A DNA stretch of 64,000 nt. Origin: Pseudoduganella violacea. Lineage in GTDB: Bacteria; Pseudomonadota; Gammaproteobacteria; Burkholderiales; Burkholderiaceae_D. The stretch covers positions 58,955 to 122,954 of the forward strand of contig NZ_JACHXD010000006.1 of NCBI RefSeq assembly GCF_014191875.1, read 5' to 3'. Numbering within the stretch: position 1 is the stretch's first letter; the number at the start of each line of letters is the position of its first letter. The translations under genes and the position numbers were made by a program. Positions 28,741 to 39,421 of the stretch are shown piece after piece. The notes beneath the pieces were generated by a model. It searched no databases, was not told the origin of the DNA, and saw nothing but the letters and a program-made list of their open reading frames with translations.

Positions 28741-31404
28741 ATGAAGCGCAATCTGACCCCGATCGCCACTGCGGTCGCCATGCTCGCCGTCGCCAGCGGC
28801 GCGGCGGCGCAAACCCCGCCAGCCAGCCCCCAGGTCGACGAGTCGGCGGTGGTCACGGTGACGGGCGTGCGCGCCGCGCTGGCCCAATCGCTGAACCAGA
28901 AACGCAATGCCGATTCGCTGGTGGAGGTCGTGACCGCCGAAGATGTGGGCAAGATGCCGGACAAGAGCGTGGCCGATTCGCTGCAGCGGGTGCCGGGCGT
29001 GTCGGTGGCGACGGCCGGCGGCAGCGAGGGCGGCTTCGGCGAGAACGACCGCGTCAGCCTGAAAGGCACGCCATCCAATCTGACACTGACCACGCTGAAC
29101 GGGCATACCGTATCGAGCGGCGACTGGTATGTCTCGAATATCACCAACGGCGGCCGCTCGGTCAGCTACTCGATGTTCCCTTCCGAGCTGATCGGCCGCA
29201 TCACCGTGCATAAAAGCTCGCAAGCCAATCTGATCGAAGGCGGCGCGGCTGGCAATGTGGACATCGAAACGCGCAAGCCGCTCAGCTTCAAGAAGCCCCT
29301 CACGCTGATGGGTTCCGTGGAGGGCGTGTACAGCGAGGGCGCGAAGAAGACCGACGCCCAGCTCAGCGCCCTGGCCAACTGGAAGAACGATGCCGGCAAT
29401 ATGGGCGTGCTGCTGCAAGTGTTCGACGAGAAGCGCAGCCTGCGCCGCATCGGCCAGGAATTCCTGGCTTGGGCCAAGGTCGATAGCGCCCTGGCGCCGG
29501 AATGGGTGAAATCCAATCCGGAAGTCAACGGCAAATGGCTGTCGGTGCAAACCGGCACCGCGCTGTTCGAGCAGCAGCGCGAACGCAAGGGCGGCATGCT
29601 GGACGTGCAGTTCAAGGTCAGTCCCGATTTCAGCTTCGACATCAGCGGTTTCTATACCCGTCTGGACGCCGACAATATCAACGCCAACTTCATGATGGAT
29701 GCGGGCCAGCCCCTGTCCAACAACGCCAACCTGGCGGGCAGCGGCGGCATCCGGCCGGCGGCGTGGACGATCAAGGGCGATACCATCACCTCGATCAGTT
29801 TCCCGGCGACTTGCCCCGTGGCCGATTGCAGCGATATGGGGACTTCGCTGCAAGACATCATTGCCCGTCCCGGCTCCTACAGCGATTCCAAATTCCTCAA
29901 TCTGGACTGGCAATGGCGCGCCAACGAGCAGCTGAAGTTCAAGGGCCAGATCGGCACCACGCGCGGCACCGGCTATGCGCGCGATTACGGCTACGAGGCA
30001 TGGCTGGCCTATGCCGGCACCAGCTTGACCACGTATGGCCTGGACCAGCCGGCCACAGTGATCGTGCCGAACGCGGGCAGCTTCCAGCCGCGCAGCGGCG
30101 CCAACTTCTTCAGCGGCTGGGCTTCCGACACCAAGGCCAAGGACAAGGAGAGCTATGGCCAGGTGGACGGGGAATACAAAACGCCGTGGGAAAGCGTGCC
30201 CACCCTGCATTTCGGCGCGCGCATGGCCAAGCATGACCGCGATCTGATCTGGCTCGCCGGCACGGTGGCGCCGGCGGGCGGCTTGGCGGCCAACCGCCCC
30301 AGCGGCCTGACCACCTTCCCCGACAGTCCCTTGCCGAATCTGCTGAACAAGGGCTGGACCTTCAGCGCCGACTCGATGAAAGCCTGGGGCGACAAGTATG
30401 TGAGCTTCGACACCCACGCCTACCAGAGCGAATTCAAGATCCGCGAAAAAGCTTCGGCGGCGTATGTGATGGGCGATCTGAGTTTGGGGCCGGTGCAAGG
30501 CAATATCGGCGTGCGTTTCGTGCGCACCCAGATCGATGTGGCCAACGGTTCGCCCAACGACCGCTGGGCGCCGATCGAAACCTCGCGCACGTATAACAAT
30601 TTCCTGCCCAGCCTGAACCTGCGCACCGACCTGTCGCAGAACGTGGTGCTGCGCGGCGCGGCCAGCCGCACCCTGTCGCGCCCCGACATCGGCGCCCTTG
30701 GTTCGCTCAGCCTGAACGATCTGACGCTGGCGGCAAATGGCGGCAATCCGAAGCTGACGCCCATCCTGTCGAACAATGTCGATGCGGGCGTCGAATGGTA
30801 CTTCATGCCGAAGTCGCTGCTGGGTGTGAATGTCTTCAATATGCACATGGCGTCGTATGTGACGTTCGGTTCATCGACGGCGGATTTCTATAACCAGTCC
30901 ATGGGCCGCGTCGTCAGCTATACCATGAGTTCCGCGGTGAACACCAAGGCGCGCGTGCGCGGCATCGAGCTGCAGTATGTGCAGGACCTGGGTAATGGCT
31001 TCGGAGTAAATGCCAACTATACCTACGCCGACGGCAAGGAAACCGGCAAGGCGCCGCGTTCGGCCTGCGCCGATCTGGGCGACTGCAATATGGTGGGCAC
31101 CTCCAAGCGCTCATACAATGCCGGGGTCTTCTACGAAAACAGCAAGTTCAGCGCGCGCGTCAACTACAGCTATCGTTCGGCCTTCCTGAATGGCCTGGAC
31201 CGCAACAGCGCGCTGTATCAGGACGGAATCGGCACGCTGTCGGCCGCCTTCAACTACAATCTGACCGAAAACCTGACGCTGTCGCTGGAAGGCAAGGATT
31301 TGAATGATCCAACCCTGAAATCGTATGCCACCACCAAGGACCGCCCGAGCGCCTTCTATAAGAACGGCAAGCAGATCTTCTTTGGCGTCCGTGGCAAGAT
31401 GTAA
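28741..31404 (+). CDS. TonB-dependent receptor (GlcNAc/chito-oligosaccharide type)
   Basis: The 887-residue outer-membrane receptor has a signal peptide (NLTPIATAVAMLAVASGAAAQ) and a plug domain with VTVTGVRAALAQSLNQKRNADSLVEVVTAEDVGKMPDKSVADSLQRVPGVSV. This form is typical of the TIGR01782-type proteobacterial carbohydrate receptors. The rest is the beta-barrel, ending KNGKQIFFGVRGKM. The terminal residue is Met, where barrels usually end in an aromatic residue. ATG 28741 follows AGGAGGAGAC. Position beside GntR and nag genes suggests uptake of GlcNAc or chitin oligomers through TonB. Confidence 0.9.
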   Translation: MKRNLTPIATAVAMLAVASGAAAQTPPASPQVDESAVVTVTGVRAALAQSLNQKRNADSLVEVVTAEDVGKMPDKSVADSLQRVPGVSVATAGGSEGGFGENDRVSLKGTPSNLTLTTLNGHTVSSGDWYVSNITNGGRSVSYSMFPSELIGRITVHKSSQANLIEGGAAGNVDIETRKPLSFKKPLTLMGSVEGVYSEGAKKTDAQLSALANWKNDAGNMGVLLQVFDEKRSLRRIGQEFLAWAKVDSALAPEWVKSNPEVNGKWLSVQTGTALFEQQRERKGGMLDVQFKVSPDFSFDISGFYTRLDADNINANFMMDAGQPLSNNANLAGSGGIRPAAWTIKGDTITSISFPATCPVADCSDMGTSLQDIIARPGSYSDSKFLNLDWQWRANEQLKFKGQIGTTRGTGYARDYGYEAWLAYAGTSLTTYGLDQPATVIVPNAGSFQPRSGANFFSGWASDTKAKDKESYGQVDGEYKTPWESVPTLHFGARMAKHDRDLIWLAGTVAPAGGLAANRPSGLTTFPDSPLPNLLNKGWTFSADSMKAWGDKYVSFDTHAYQSEFKIREKASAAYVMGDLSLGPVQGNIGVRFVRTQIDVANGSPNDRWAPIETSRTYNNFLPSLNLRTDLSQNVVLRGAASRTLSRPDIGALGSLSLNDLTLAANGGNPKLTPILSNNVDAGVEWYFMPKSLLGVNVFNMHMASYVTFGSSTADFYNQSMGRVVSYTMSSAVNTKARVRGIELQYVQDLGNGFGVNANYTYADGKETGKAPRSACADLGDCNMVGTSKRSYNAGVFYENSKFSARVNYSYRSAFLNGLDRNSALYQDGIGTLSAAFNYNLTENLTLSLEGKDLNDPTLKSYATTKDRPSAFYKNGKQIFFGVRGKM

Positions 31405-31430
31405 GGCGTCGGAAGGGCAATAGTAGTACG

Positions 31431-31461
31431 GGGCAGGACCGCGCGGAGTCCTGCCCTTTTT
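31431..31461 (+). terminator. rho-independent terminator after the TonB receptor
   Basis: GGGCAGGAC (31431-31439) pairs perfectly with GTCCTGCCC (31448-31456) and is followed by five T. It stands between the receptor and the first NagX-like gene, so it likely reduces read-through. Confidence 0.88.
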
Positions 31462-31505
31462 CATGCAGGAGCAGAAATGAGAAGTAGAGCAAGGGCGGCG
31501 ACGCC

Positions 31506-32576
31506 ATGAACAAGCCGCAAAGCCGTTATTTATCGCTGGATGTGCTGCGCGGCCTGACCGTGGCGCTGATGATCGTGGTGAACACGCCGGGCGACTGGGG
31601 TCATGTGTATGGTCCGCTGCTGCACGCCGACTGGCATGGCTTCACGCCGACCGACTGGGTATTCCCGACCTTCCTTTTCGTGGTCGGTAATGCCTTGGCC
31701 TTTGCGCTGCCCAAGTACGCGGAGCAGGGCGATGGCGCGGTGCTGGCGAAAGTGGGACGGCGCACCGTGCTGATTTTCCTGCTGGGCTTTCTGGTCTACT
31801 GGTTCCCGTTCACCGGGCCGCTCGATCATGTGCGCATCCCGGGTGTCTTGCAGCGCATCGCGCTGTGCTTCGGCAGCGCGGCGCTGATTCTGCATTTCTG
31901 CAAGGAGAAGGGCGCGCTGTGGTTCAGCATCGCCGCGCTGCTGGCTTACTGGCTGGTGATGGCGCTGTGCGGCGACTACAGCGTGCATGGCAATGCGGCC
32001 TATAAGCTGGACCTGGTGGTGCTGGGCAAGGCCCATATGTATGAGGAGGCGGGCGTGCTGTTCGATCCGGAGGGCTTGCTCAGCACCTTGCCGTCCATCG
32101 TCAACGTCATCGCGGGCTACTTTGCGGGACGCCTGATCCTGTCCCTCGGCGCCAGCTATGAAACGCTGGCGCGGCTGATGATGGCGGGCGTGGCCTGCGT
32201 CGGCGTGGCGCTGTGCTGGGATCTGGCCTTCCCCATCAATAAGAAGCTGTGGACCAGTTCCTATGTGCTGTTCAGCGTCGGTCTGGACCTGCTGATCCTG
32301 CCGCTGCTGATCTACGTGATCGAGATGCGCGGGCAGCGCCGCTGGACTTACTTCTTCGAGGTCTTCGGCAAGAACACGCTGTTCATCTATCTGCTGGCGC
32401 AGGTGGCGGCGACGGTGCTGTTCGTCACCGATACCTATGGCTGGATGTACCAGCATGTGCTGCTGGCGTTTGCGCCGCCCAAACTGGCCTCGCTGCTGTT
32501 CGCGCTGTTCTTCATGCTGGCCTGCTGGCTGGTCGGCTATGCGATGGACCGCAAGCGCATCTACATCAAGGTCTAG
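31506..32576 (+). CDS. NagX-like acyltransferase (DUF5009, heparan-glucosaminide acetyltransferase type), copy 1
   Basis: The 356-residue inner-membrane protein has about ten hydrophobic helices. It starts SRYLSLDVLRGLTVALMIVVNTPGDWGHVYGPLLHADWHGFTPTDWVFPTFLFVVGNALAF, the signature of the family, in which the His of LLHADWHG is the proposed acetyl-carrying residue. EVFGKNTLFIYLLAQ near the C-terminus is also typical. In GlcNAc loci these NagX proteins are thought to transfer acetyl groups to glucosamine across the membrane or aid uptake. It converges with copy 2; their stops overlap by 4 bp. Confidence 0.85.
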   Translation: MNKPQSRYLSLDVLRGLTVALMIVVNTPGDWGHVYGPLLHADWHGFTPTDWVFPTFLFVVGNALAFALPKYAEQGDGAVLAKVGRRTVLIFLLGFLVYWFPFTGPLDHVRIPGVLQRIALCFGSAALILHFCKEKGALWFSIAALLAYWLVMALCGDYSVHGNAAYKLDLVVLGKAHMYEEAGVLFDPEGLLSTLPSIVNVIAGYFAGRLILSLGASYETLARLMMAGVACVGVALCWDLAFPINKKLWTSSYVLFSVGLDLLILPLLIYVIEMRGQRRWTYFFEVFGKNTLFIYLLAQVAATVLFVTDTYGWMYQHVLLAFAPPKLASLLFALFFMLACWLVGYAMDRKRIYIKV

Positions 32577-33793
32577 AAGCGCAGCTTGAGGCCGGCGCGG
32601 TTGGCGGCGGCCACCAGCGCCATCATGGCCAGCGTCATGGCGGCGGCGTTCAGCAGTCCGGGAACGCCCCCGCTGTGCAGGTAGGGCCACCAGATGCGCG
32701 GCAGATGCAGCACGGCCGCCAGCTGCTCCCACAAGTCCGGCGCGATATAGGCGAACAGCGCGTTGGCGCCCGCCGGCAGCAGGATGACGCTCCATCCCTG
32801 CCACTGCCACACATCGATCACGATATAGAACAGCAGGAACAGGCCAAGCACAATGGCGCTGCAGACCAGGGTATAGCTCTCCGTCGCCTGGATCTTGTTG
32901 ATGCCGTGGTAGGGCCGCAGCAGCAGGCCGCACAGCAGCAGGCCAAGCGCAAGGAAGAACATGCAGCGGATGCGCTGACGGTGTTCGGCCGACGGCGATA
33001 CGAACAGATTGCCGACCAGCGTGCCGGCCAGCACATTGGCGGCGGTGGAGCCCAAGACCTCGGGCAGGTTGACGAAGCCGTTCACCATCTGCTGCAGCCC
33101 GGCCAGCGCGCCCGCCTTGCACCCCATATACAGCGCGATCAGCATGGCCAGGGCGCCCATCAGCGCCGTGCCGTGGCCGCGCGCGGCCAGGTAGATCAGG
33201 CTGCACAGCAGGTAGGCCCAGCCTATCATGCCGAGGATGCCCCACCAGCTATGCTGCAGATACACGCTGCCGAATTCCGCGTTCAGCGTGCCGCGAAAAC
33301 TGGCGAGCAGGAAGAGCATCAGCAGCGCGCCGGCCCAGAAGCTCCAGCCGTGCCGTGCCGACTGGCGCCACAACAGGATCATCGCCACATAGAACAGCAG
33401 GAAGTACCAGGCGCGCGGCAGCAGCGCGTGCGCCGCATCGTAGCGGTAAGCGTTGGCCAGCACCACGCCCGCCAACATCAGGCTGCCCGCACGCCACGCC
33501 AGGCGGCCCAGCAGCGGCAGCGAAACATGGCCGACGGATTTGTGCAGCGAGAGTGGAATGGCGATGCCGACGATGAAGAGGAAGCCGGGGAAGACCAGAT
33601 CGGGCAGGGTGAAGCCATCGGCCTTGGCGCTGGCATGTTCCAGCCAATGCGGCATGCCCGGCATGCCCGCGATATAGTTCACCCAGATCATCGCGAGAAT
33701 CACGAAGCCGCGAAAAGCGTCAAGGCTGAGCAGGCGCCGCGCCGGTGCGGCGGTGGAGTGGAGGGGCGAAGCGGAGAGTTCAGGCATCAGCAA
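32573..33793 (-). CDS. NagX-like acyltransferase (DUF5009), copy 2
   Basis: The 406-residue product is a second NagX-type membrane protein: RRLLSLDAFRGFVILAMIWVNYIAGMPGMPHWLEHASAKADGFTLPDLVFPGFLFIVGIAIPLSL at the N-terminus, then about ten membrane helices, with LPAGANALFAYIAPDLWEQL near the end. The His in HWLEHA stands where copy 1 has HADWHG. It is only distantly similar to copy 1, so this is not a recent duplication. It is the distal gene of the minus-strand nag operon, after a hairpin. Confidence 0.85.
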   Translation of the reverse strand: MLMPELSASPLHSTAAPARRLLSLDAFRGFVILAMIWVNYIAGMPGMPHWLEHASAKADGFTLPDLVFPGFLFIVGIAIPLSLHKSVGHVSLPLLGRLAWRAGSLMLAGVVLANAYRYDAAHALLPRAWYFLLFYVAMILLWRQSARHGWSFWAGALLMLFLLASFRGTLNAEFGSVYLQHSWWGILGMIGWAYLLCSLIYLAARGHGTALMGALAMLIALYMGCKAGALAGLQQMVNGFVNLPEVLGSTAANVLAGTLVGNLFVSPSAEHRQRIRCMFFLALGLLLCGLLLRPYHGINKIQATESYTLVCSAIVLGLFLLFYIVIDVWQWQGWSVILLPAGANALFAYIAPDLWEQLAAVLHLPRIWWPYLHSGGVPGLLNAAAMTLAMMALVAAANRAGLKLRF

Positions 33794-33819
33794 GCTTCCG
33801 TTCTCAAACAGTACAGGCG

Positions 33820-33853
33820 AAAAAAAGCGGGCAGGGCTTGCGCCTCTACCCGC
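33820..33853 (-). terminator. putative terminator between TPR gene and NagX copy 2
   Basis: On the minus strand GCGGG (33853-33849) pairs with CCCGC (33831-33827) across a 17-base loop that can pair in part, followed by seven T. It would partly separate NagX copy 2 from the operon. Confidence 0.55.
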
Positions 33854-33869
33854 TGTGCCGGCGCCGCGC

Positions 33870-35180
33870 TTATTTGGCGGCGGTGGCTGGGCGGTTCACC
33901 CACAGAATCCAGTAGCGGGCCAGGTCGTTGCGGCCGTCGGTGCCGGTCACGGTTTCCAGGGTCTTGATGGCATCCTCCTTCTTGCCGGCCAGCGCGTAGG
34001 AGACGCCCAGGCGCAGCTTGGCGTCTTCCGCGTTTTTCAGGCCGCCCTTGGCGATACCTTGCTGGATCAGCTCAATACCCTTGTCGAACTGCTCCATGGT
34101 CACGTAGGCGTAGCCCAGGTTGACCAGGCCGGTGCCGTCCTTGGATTTCTTGGCCGAGGCTTCGCCGGAAGCGATGTTCTTGGTGTCGTCGGCGGCCTGG
34201 CGGTTGGCCTGGTCGCGCACCTTGCGGTGCTTGTCGGCGTTCGGGCCGGTGCCCAGCACGCCCAGCGCGTAGCCGGCGTCCATGGCTTTCTTGGCTTCGG
34301 TCGGGAAGCCGGCCAGCAGGGCCAGTTCCGCCATCTCGGTGTACTCTTCCGGCGCCATTTTCGATACGGCGGCTTTCTCCAGACGGAACACGTCCAGCGC
34401 GAAGCGGGTCGAGTAGGTGGCCTTGCCCTGGGTGCGGCTCAGCAGGTCCAGCCAGTAGTCGTCGGTCGGATAGTATTTGACCAGGTTTTCCATCGCCACC
34501 AGATAGGTTGCCGTGTCTTTCGACTTGGCGCCGATATTGGCCAGCAGTTGCAGCTCTTCCATGCTTGGCGCGGTGTTCGACTGCTGCTTGGCTGCCAGAT
34601 CCTTCTGCAGTTCGGCCTTGGCGGTGGCGAAGTCGTTGTTGAAGTAGTAGGAACGCAGCACGTGCTGGCGGTTCTTGGCCACGTCGCCGCTTTCCTTGGC
34701 ATAGCGGTTGAACCAGACGATGGCGTTGGTGTAGTCCTTGTTGTTGTAGTAGGTGGTGGCCAGCGCCTGAATGAAGTCGCCACGCTCTTTTTCGGACAGC
34801 TTGCCCGACTCGATCACGGCGGCCAGGCCGGCGGTCATCATCGGCTGGTTATTGGTGGCCGAACCCAGCGCCACGCGCAGGCGGTTCAACACAAAGCTTT
34901 CGTAGGCGGACAGGGTCGGCAGCGCCTCGCCCTGTTTGATGCGGCTTTCCACTTCGGCGTAGTTTTTTGCATCCATCAGCGGCTTGATGGCGGCTGGGTC
35001 GACCAGTTTGAACAGGTCGGGACGCACGGTATCCTGTTTTGCTGCTTCTGCCGCCGCCGCCGCCGCGGCAGCTGCCTTGTCTTTTTCCTGGGCGTGGGCG
35101 GTGCCGATGAAGGCTGGAGCGGCGTTCAGGCCGATGGCGGCCAGGAGCAGGCTGATGCGGGCGATGCGTGACTTGGACAT
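33870..35180 (-). CDS. secreted tetratricopeptide-repeat protein
   Basis: The 436-residue product has a signal peptide (ARISLLLAAIGLNAAPAFIGTAHA) followed by an alanine/lysine linker with a run of nine Ala. The body consists of helical TPR/Sel1-like units, for example LATTYYNNKDYTNAIVWFNRYAKESGD, and GLVNLGYAYVTMEQFDKGIELIQQGIAKGG followed by DAKLRLGVSYALAGKKEDAIKTLETV. ATG 35180 is chosen because AAGGA precedes it. Similar TPR proteins are common in Massilia-type genomes. A periplasmic scaffold role is plausible, not shown. Confidence 0.82.
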   Translation of the reverse strand: MSKSRIARISLLLAAIGLNAAPAFIGTAHAQEKDKAAAAAAAAAEAAKQDTVRPDLFKLVDPAAIKPLMDAKNYAEVESRIKQGEALPTLSAYESFVLNRLRVALGSATNNQPMMTAGLAAVIESGKLSEKERGDFIQALATTYYNNKDYTNAIVWFNRYAKESGDVAKNRQHVLRSYYFNNDFATAKAELQKDLAAKQQSNTAPSMEELQLLANIGAKSKDTATYLVAMENLVKYYPTDDYWLDLLSRTQGKATYSTRFALDVFRLEKAAVSKMAPEEYTEMAELALLAGFPTEAKKAMDAGYALGVLGTGPNADKHRKVRDQANRQAADDTKNIASGEASAKKSKDGTGLVNLGYAYVTMEQFDKGIELIQQGIAKGGLKNAEDAKLRLGVSYALAGKKEDAIKTLETVTGTDGRNDLARYWILWVNRPATAAK

Positions 35181-35273
35181 GGCAAAAAAATCCTTAAGAC
35201 GGAAACAAACTTCTATTGTCCCATAAATTTGGGGCATGACAGGTATTCAAGAGTGCGCAATTGTTACCAAAGC

Positions 35274-36380
<1,107 letters not shown>

Positions 36381-36384
36381 GCTG

Positions 36385-37695
36385 TCAGCTCGCGGCGGCG
36401 GCCTGCTGCTGCGGCGCCGCCTCCGGGCTTTTCTCCTTCGAATTCATGGGAATCAGTTGCGACAGGATAGTCACGGGCACGGCGCTGAGCAAGACCCACA
36501 GGAAGAAGGTTTGGTAGCCAAGCGCCATCTGGATATCGCCGCTGATCCATTTGAACAGCACGAAGCCGAGCTGCATGATGCCGGTCGAGAAAGCATAGTG
36601 GGCGGTCTGGTATTTGCCCGGCGCGACCACCTGCATCATGTACAGGATCAGGCCGACGAAGCCGAAGCCATAGCCGAACATTTCCAGGCCGAGAGCGATG
36701 CCGATGGTGGTCAGGTCGGTCGGCAGGGTGGTGGACAGGAAGTAGAACACCAGGTTCGGCAAGTTCATCGCCAGGATCAGGAAGAGAATGGCGCGCTTCA
36801 AGCTAAGCCAGGACGTGAAGTAGCCGCCGGCCACGCTGCCGACGATGAAGGCGATGGTGCCGGTGGTGCCGTACACGGCGCCCACTTCGGCCGTGCTCAG
36901 GCCCAGGCCGCCCAGATTGCGCGCTTCGCGCAGGAACAGCGGGCCGATGGTCTGCACCTGCGCCTCGCCGGCGCGGAACAGGATGATGAAGAGGATGGAC
37001 ACCCAGATGCCCGGCTTGCGGAAGTACTCGATGATCACGTCCTTCAGCGTGCGCGCCACGCCGGCCACCGTGTGGTTGTCGGTGACGGGATTGGGCGCGA
37101 GCGGCAGCGCCCAGCTGTGGTACAGGCCGAGCGTGATCATGGTGGCCGACAGGATCAGGAAGATCACGGTCCATGCCGGCACCACACCCTGGGTCTTTTC
37201 CAGGTAACCGGCCAGGATCACCAGGCCGCCCAGCGAAATGAAGCGGCCGGCGTTGAAGAAGGTGCCGGTCCAGCCGGCGTACTGCGCCTGCTGTTTTTCG
37301 GTCAGGCTGGCGATGTAGCAGCCGTCGCAGGCGATATCGTGGGTGGCCGAGGCGATCGCCACCAGGCCAAGACAGACGATGCAGAGCACCATCCAGGCCG
37401 GCAGGTGCAGGGCCAGCGCCACCAGGCCGAGACAGACGCCGCCGATCAGCTGGAAGCTGACCACGATCAGCTTTTTGCTGCTGGCCAGTTCGAGGAAGGG
37501 GCTCCACAGCGGCTTGAAGACCCAGGCCGCGCCGATATAGGCGGTCCAGTGCGCGATATCGTCGTTCGGCACGCCCATGCTCTTCAACATCATGCCGGCG
37601 ATCAGCGCCACCGCGAAGTAGGGCAGACCTTGCGCGAAGTACAGGGTGGGTATCCAGGTCAGCGGGCTGCGGCCTGTGGATGTTCGGTTGTCCAT
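36385..37695 (-). CDS. AmpG-like MFS transporter
   Basis: The 436-residue product has about 12 membrane segments and begins SPLTWIPTLYFAQGLPYFAVALIAGMMLKSMGVPNDDIAHWTAY, which is close to the AmpG muropeptide permease pattern (YFAQGLPY). IASATHDIACDGCYI in the middle matches the AmpG TQDIAxDG region. Within this nag operon it probably carries GlcNAc, a chito-oligomer or an anhydro-muropeptide; the exact substrate cannot be told. It lies between the ABC permease and ATPase genes of the operon. Confidence 0.85.
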   Translation of the reverse strand: MDNRTSTGRSPLTWIPTLYFAQGLPYFAVALIAGMMLKSMGVPNDDIAHWTAYIGAAWVFKPLWSPFLELASSKKLIVVSFQLIGGVCLGLVALALHLPAWMVLCIVCLGLVAIASATHDIACDGCYIASLTEKQQAQYAGWTGTFFNAGRFISLGGLVILAGYLEKTQGVVPAWTVIFLILSATMITLGLYHSWALPLAPNPVTDNHTVAGVARTLKDVIIEYFRKPGIWVSILFIILFRAGEAQVQTIGPLFLREARNLGGLGLSTAEVGAVYGTTGTIAFIVGSVAGGYFTSWLSLKRAILFLILAMNLPNLVFYFLSTTLPTDLTTIGIALGLEMFGYGFGFVGLILYMMQVVAPGKYQTAHYAFSTGIMQLGFVLFKWISGDIQMALGYQTFFLWVLLSAVPVTILSQLIPMNSKEKSPEAAPQQQAAAAS

Positions 37696-37742
37696 TCTGC
37701 GTCGTCCTCTATATATGCTTGTGTAGTCGTGGGTTCTGCTGC

Positions 37743-38561
37743 TTACTTCACGGCCCCGTCCATGCCGCGCATGAAGAATCTTTGTGTGAACAGGAAGGCT
37801 GCCAGCGTCGGCAGAATGGTGAGCACCGTGCCGGCAGCGATCACGCGCGTGCTGCTGCCGAAGGTGCCGCGCAAATACAGCACGCCCACCGACAGCGGGA
37901 ATTCATCCGGCTTGCTCATCACAATGGAAGGCCAGATATATTCGTTCCATGCCTCCACCGCCGTCAGGATGCCCACCGTCGCCAGCCAGGGCGTGATCAG
38001 GGGCAGCATGATGCGGCTGAAGATGACCCATTCCGAAGCGCCGTCGACGCGGGCGGCGTCGATCAGATCCTGCGGCACTTCCTCGAAAGCCTGTTTCAGC
38101 AGCAGGATAGCGACCGCCGTCACCACGTTCGGCAGGATCACGCCGGCATAGGTATCGACCAGGCTCAGTTTCGTCACCGTGATGAAGTTGACCAGGAAGT
38201 TCACTTCGGACGGCAGCACCAGCGTCGCCAGGATCAGGCCGAACACCAGGCGGCGGCCGCGGAAATGCATGCGCGCCAGCGGATAGGCGGCCAGGGAACA
38301 TAGCACCAGCTTCCAGAACACGGTGAAGGCGGCGATCAGCACGGAATTCTTGAAGAAGGACAGGATCGGAATCACGCGGAACACTTCCTCGAAATTCGCC
38401 AGTGAGGGCGACTTCGGCCAGAAGGTGGGCGGGAAGGCGAAGATATTGCCTTCGGTGGACAGCGCCGTCACCAGCGTCCACCAGAACGGGAAGACACAGA
38501 CCAGCGCGATCGCGCACAGCAGAAAATAGTGGCCGGCGGCCTTGAATGTGCGCGTTTTCAT
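37743..38561 (-). CDS. carbohydrate ABC transporter permease (MalG/NgcG type)
   Basis: The 272-residue inner-membrane permease has six hydrophobic helices. The EAA coupling loop is present as DLIDAARVDGASEWVIFSRIMLPLITPWLA (about 180-210). The end (RFFMRGMDGAVK) is family typical. ATG 38561 overlaps the stop of the other permease in TGATG, indicating coupling. It forms the translocation pore with the partner permease. Confidence 0.93.
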   Translation of the reverse strand: MKTRTFKAAGHYFLLCAIALVCVFPFWWTLVTALSTEGNIFAFPPTFWPKSPSLANFEEVFRVIPILSFFKNSVLIAAFTVFWKLVLCSLAAYPLARMHFRGRRLVFGLILATLVLPSEVNFLVNFITVTKLSLVDTYAGVILPNVVTAVAILLLKQAFEEVPQDLIDAARVDGASEWVIFSRIMLPLITPWLATVGILTAVEAWNEYIWPSIVMSKPDEFPLSVGVLYLRGTFGSSTRVIAAGTVLTILPTLAAFLFTQRFFMRGMDGAVK

Positions 38562-39421
38562 CAGCGGTGCTTGGGCTTCAGATAGCGCAGGCACAGCACG
38601 GCGATGCCGACGCAGAAAACGGAGACGACAAAGCTGGCGGCCAGCGCGCGCGGCAGCTTCAGGTGCTTCAGGCCCTGGTCATAGGCGTAGTACAGGGCGG
38701 TGAAGGTGGAGTTCATCGGCCCGCCCTGGGTCAGCACGTCGACCTCCTGGTAGGCCTTCAGCGCGGCCAGCACCGACAGGATGGAGCAGACCATGATGGT
38801 GGGGCGCAGCATGGGAATGGTGATCTTCCAGAAACGCTGCCAGCGGTTGGCGCCATCGAGGATCGCCGCCTCCTGCATATCGGCGGGCACCGATTGCAAG
38901 GCCGCCAGATACATCACCATATACCAGCCCAGGCCGCGCCACAGCGTCACGAACATGATGCAGAACAGGGCCAGCGTATCGTCCGACAGCCAGCCCACGG
39001 GCGCGTTCACCAGGCGCAGGGTGGTGAGCACATAATTGAGCGTGCCCTGTTCATGGAACATGAAGCCCCACATGATGCCGACCACGGACACCGTCGTCAC
39101 CACCGGCACGTAATACGCCGCGCGGAACAGGCGGATGCCCGGCAGGCGGTTATTCACCAGCACCGCCAGCGCAATCGCCCCGACCTGCACGAAAGGCACC
39201 ATCAGCAGGAACAGCAGTGAATTTTTCAGGCCCGTGACGAACATCTCGTTATCGAAGATGTACTCGAAATTCTCCAGCCCCACCCACCGCGTCGGCCGGA
39301 TCAGGCTAAAGTCGGTAAAGGCCAGGTAAGAGCCATAGCCCACCGGCCAAAACGAAAACACCGCCAGCAGCACCAGCGCCGGCGCCAGGAACAGCCAAGC
39401 CTGCAAGCTTTGCCTACGCAT
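38561..39421 (-). CDS. carbohydrate ABC transporter permease (MalF/NgcF type)
   Basis: The 286-residue permease begins MRRQSLQAWLFLAPALVLLAVFSFWPVGYGSYLAFTDFSL. Six helices and the EAA loop DMQEAAILDGANRWQRFWKITIPMLRPTIM (about 190-220) are present. ATG 39421 overlaps the stop of the binding-protein gene by one base (TGATG), as does its own stop with the next permease. A longer frame reaching 40213 is not real; it reads through the binding-protein gene in another frame. Confidence 0.93.
   Translation of the reverse strand: MRRQSLQAWLFLAPALVLLAVFSFWPVGYGSYLAFTDFSLIRPTRWVGLENFEYIFDNEMFVTGLKNSLLFLLMVPFVQVGAIALAVLVNNRLPGIRLFRAAYYVPVVTTVSVVGIMWGFMFHEQGTLNYVLTTLRLVNAPVGWLSDDTLALFCIMFVTLWRGLGWYMVMYLAALQSVPADMQEAAILDGANRWQRFWKITIPMLRPTIMVCSILSVLAALKAYQEVDVLTQGGPMNSTFTALYYAYDQGLKHLKLPRALAASFVVSVFCVGIAVLCLRYLKPKHR

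Noticed and set aside
28729..30846. Open frame of 705 codons antisense to the TonB receptor
   Set aside because: Low-complexity shadow with no motifs; the receptor is well supported.
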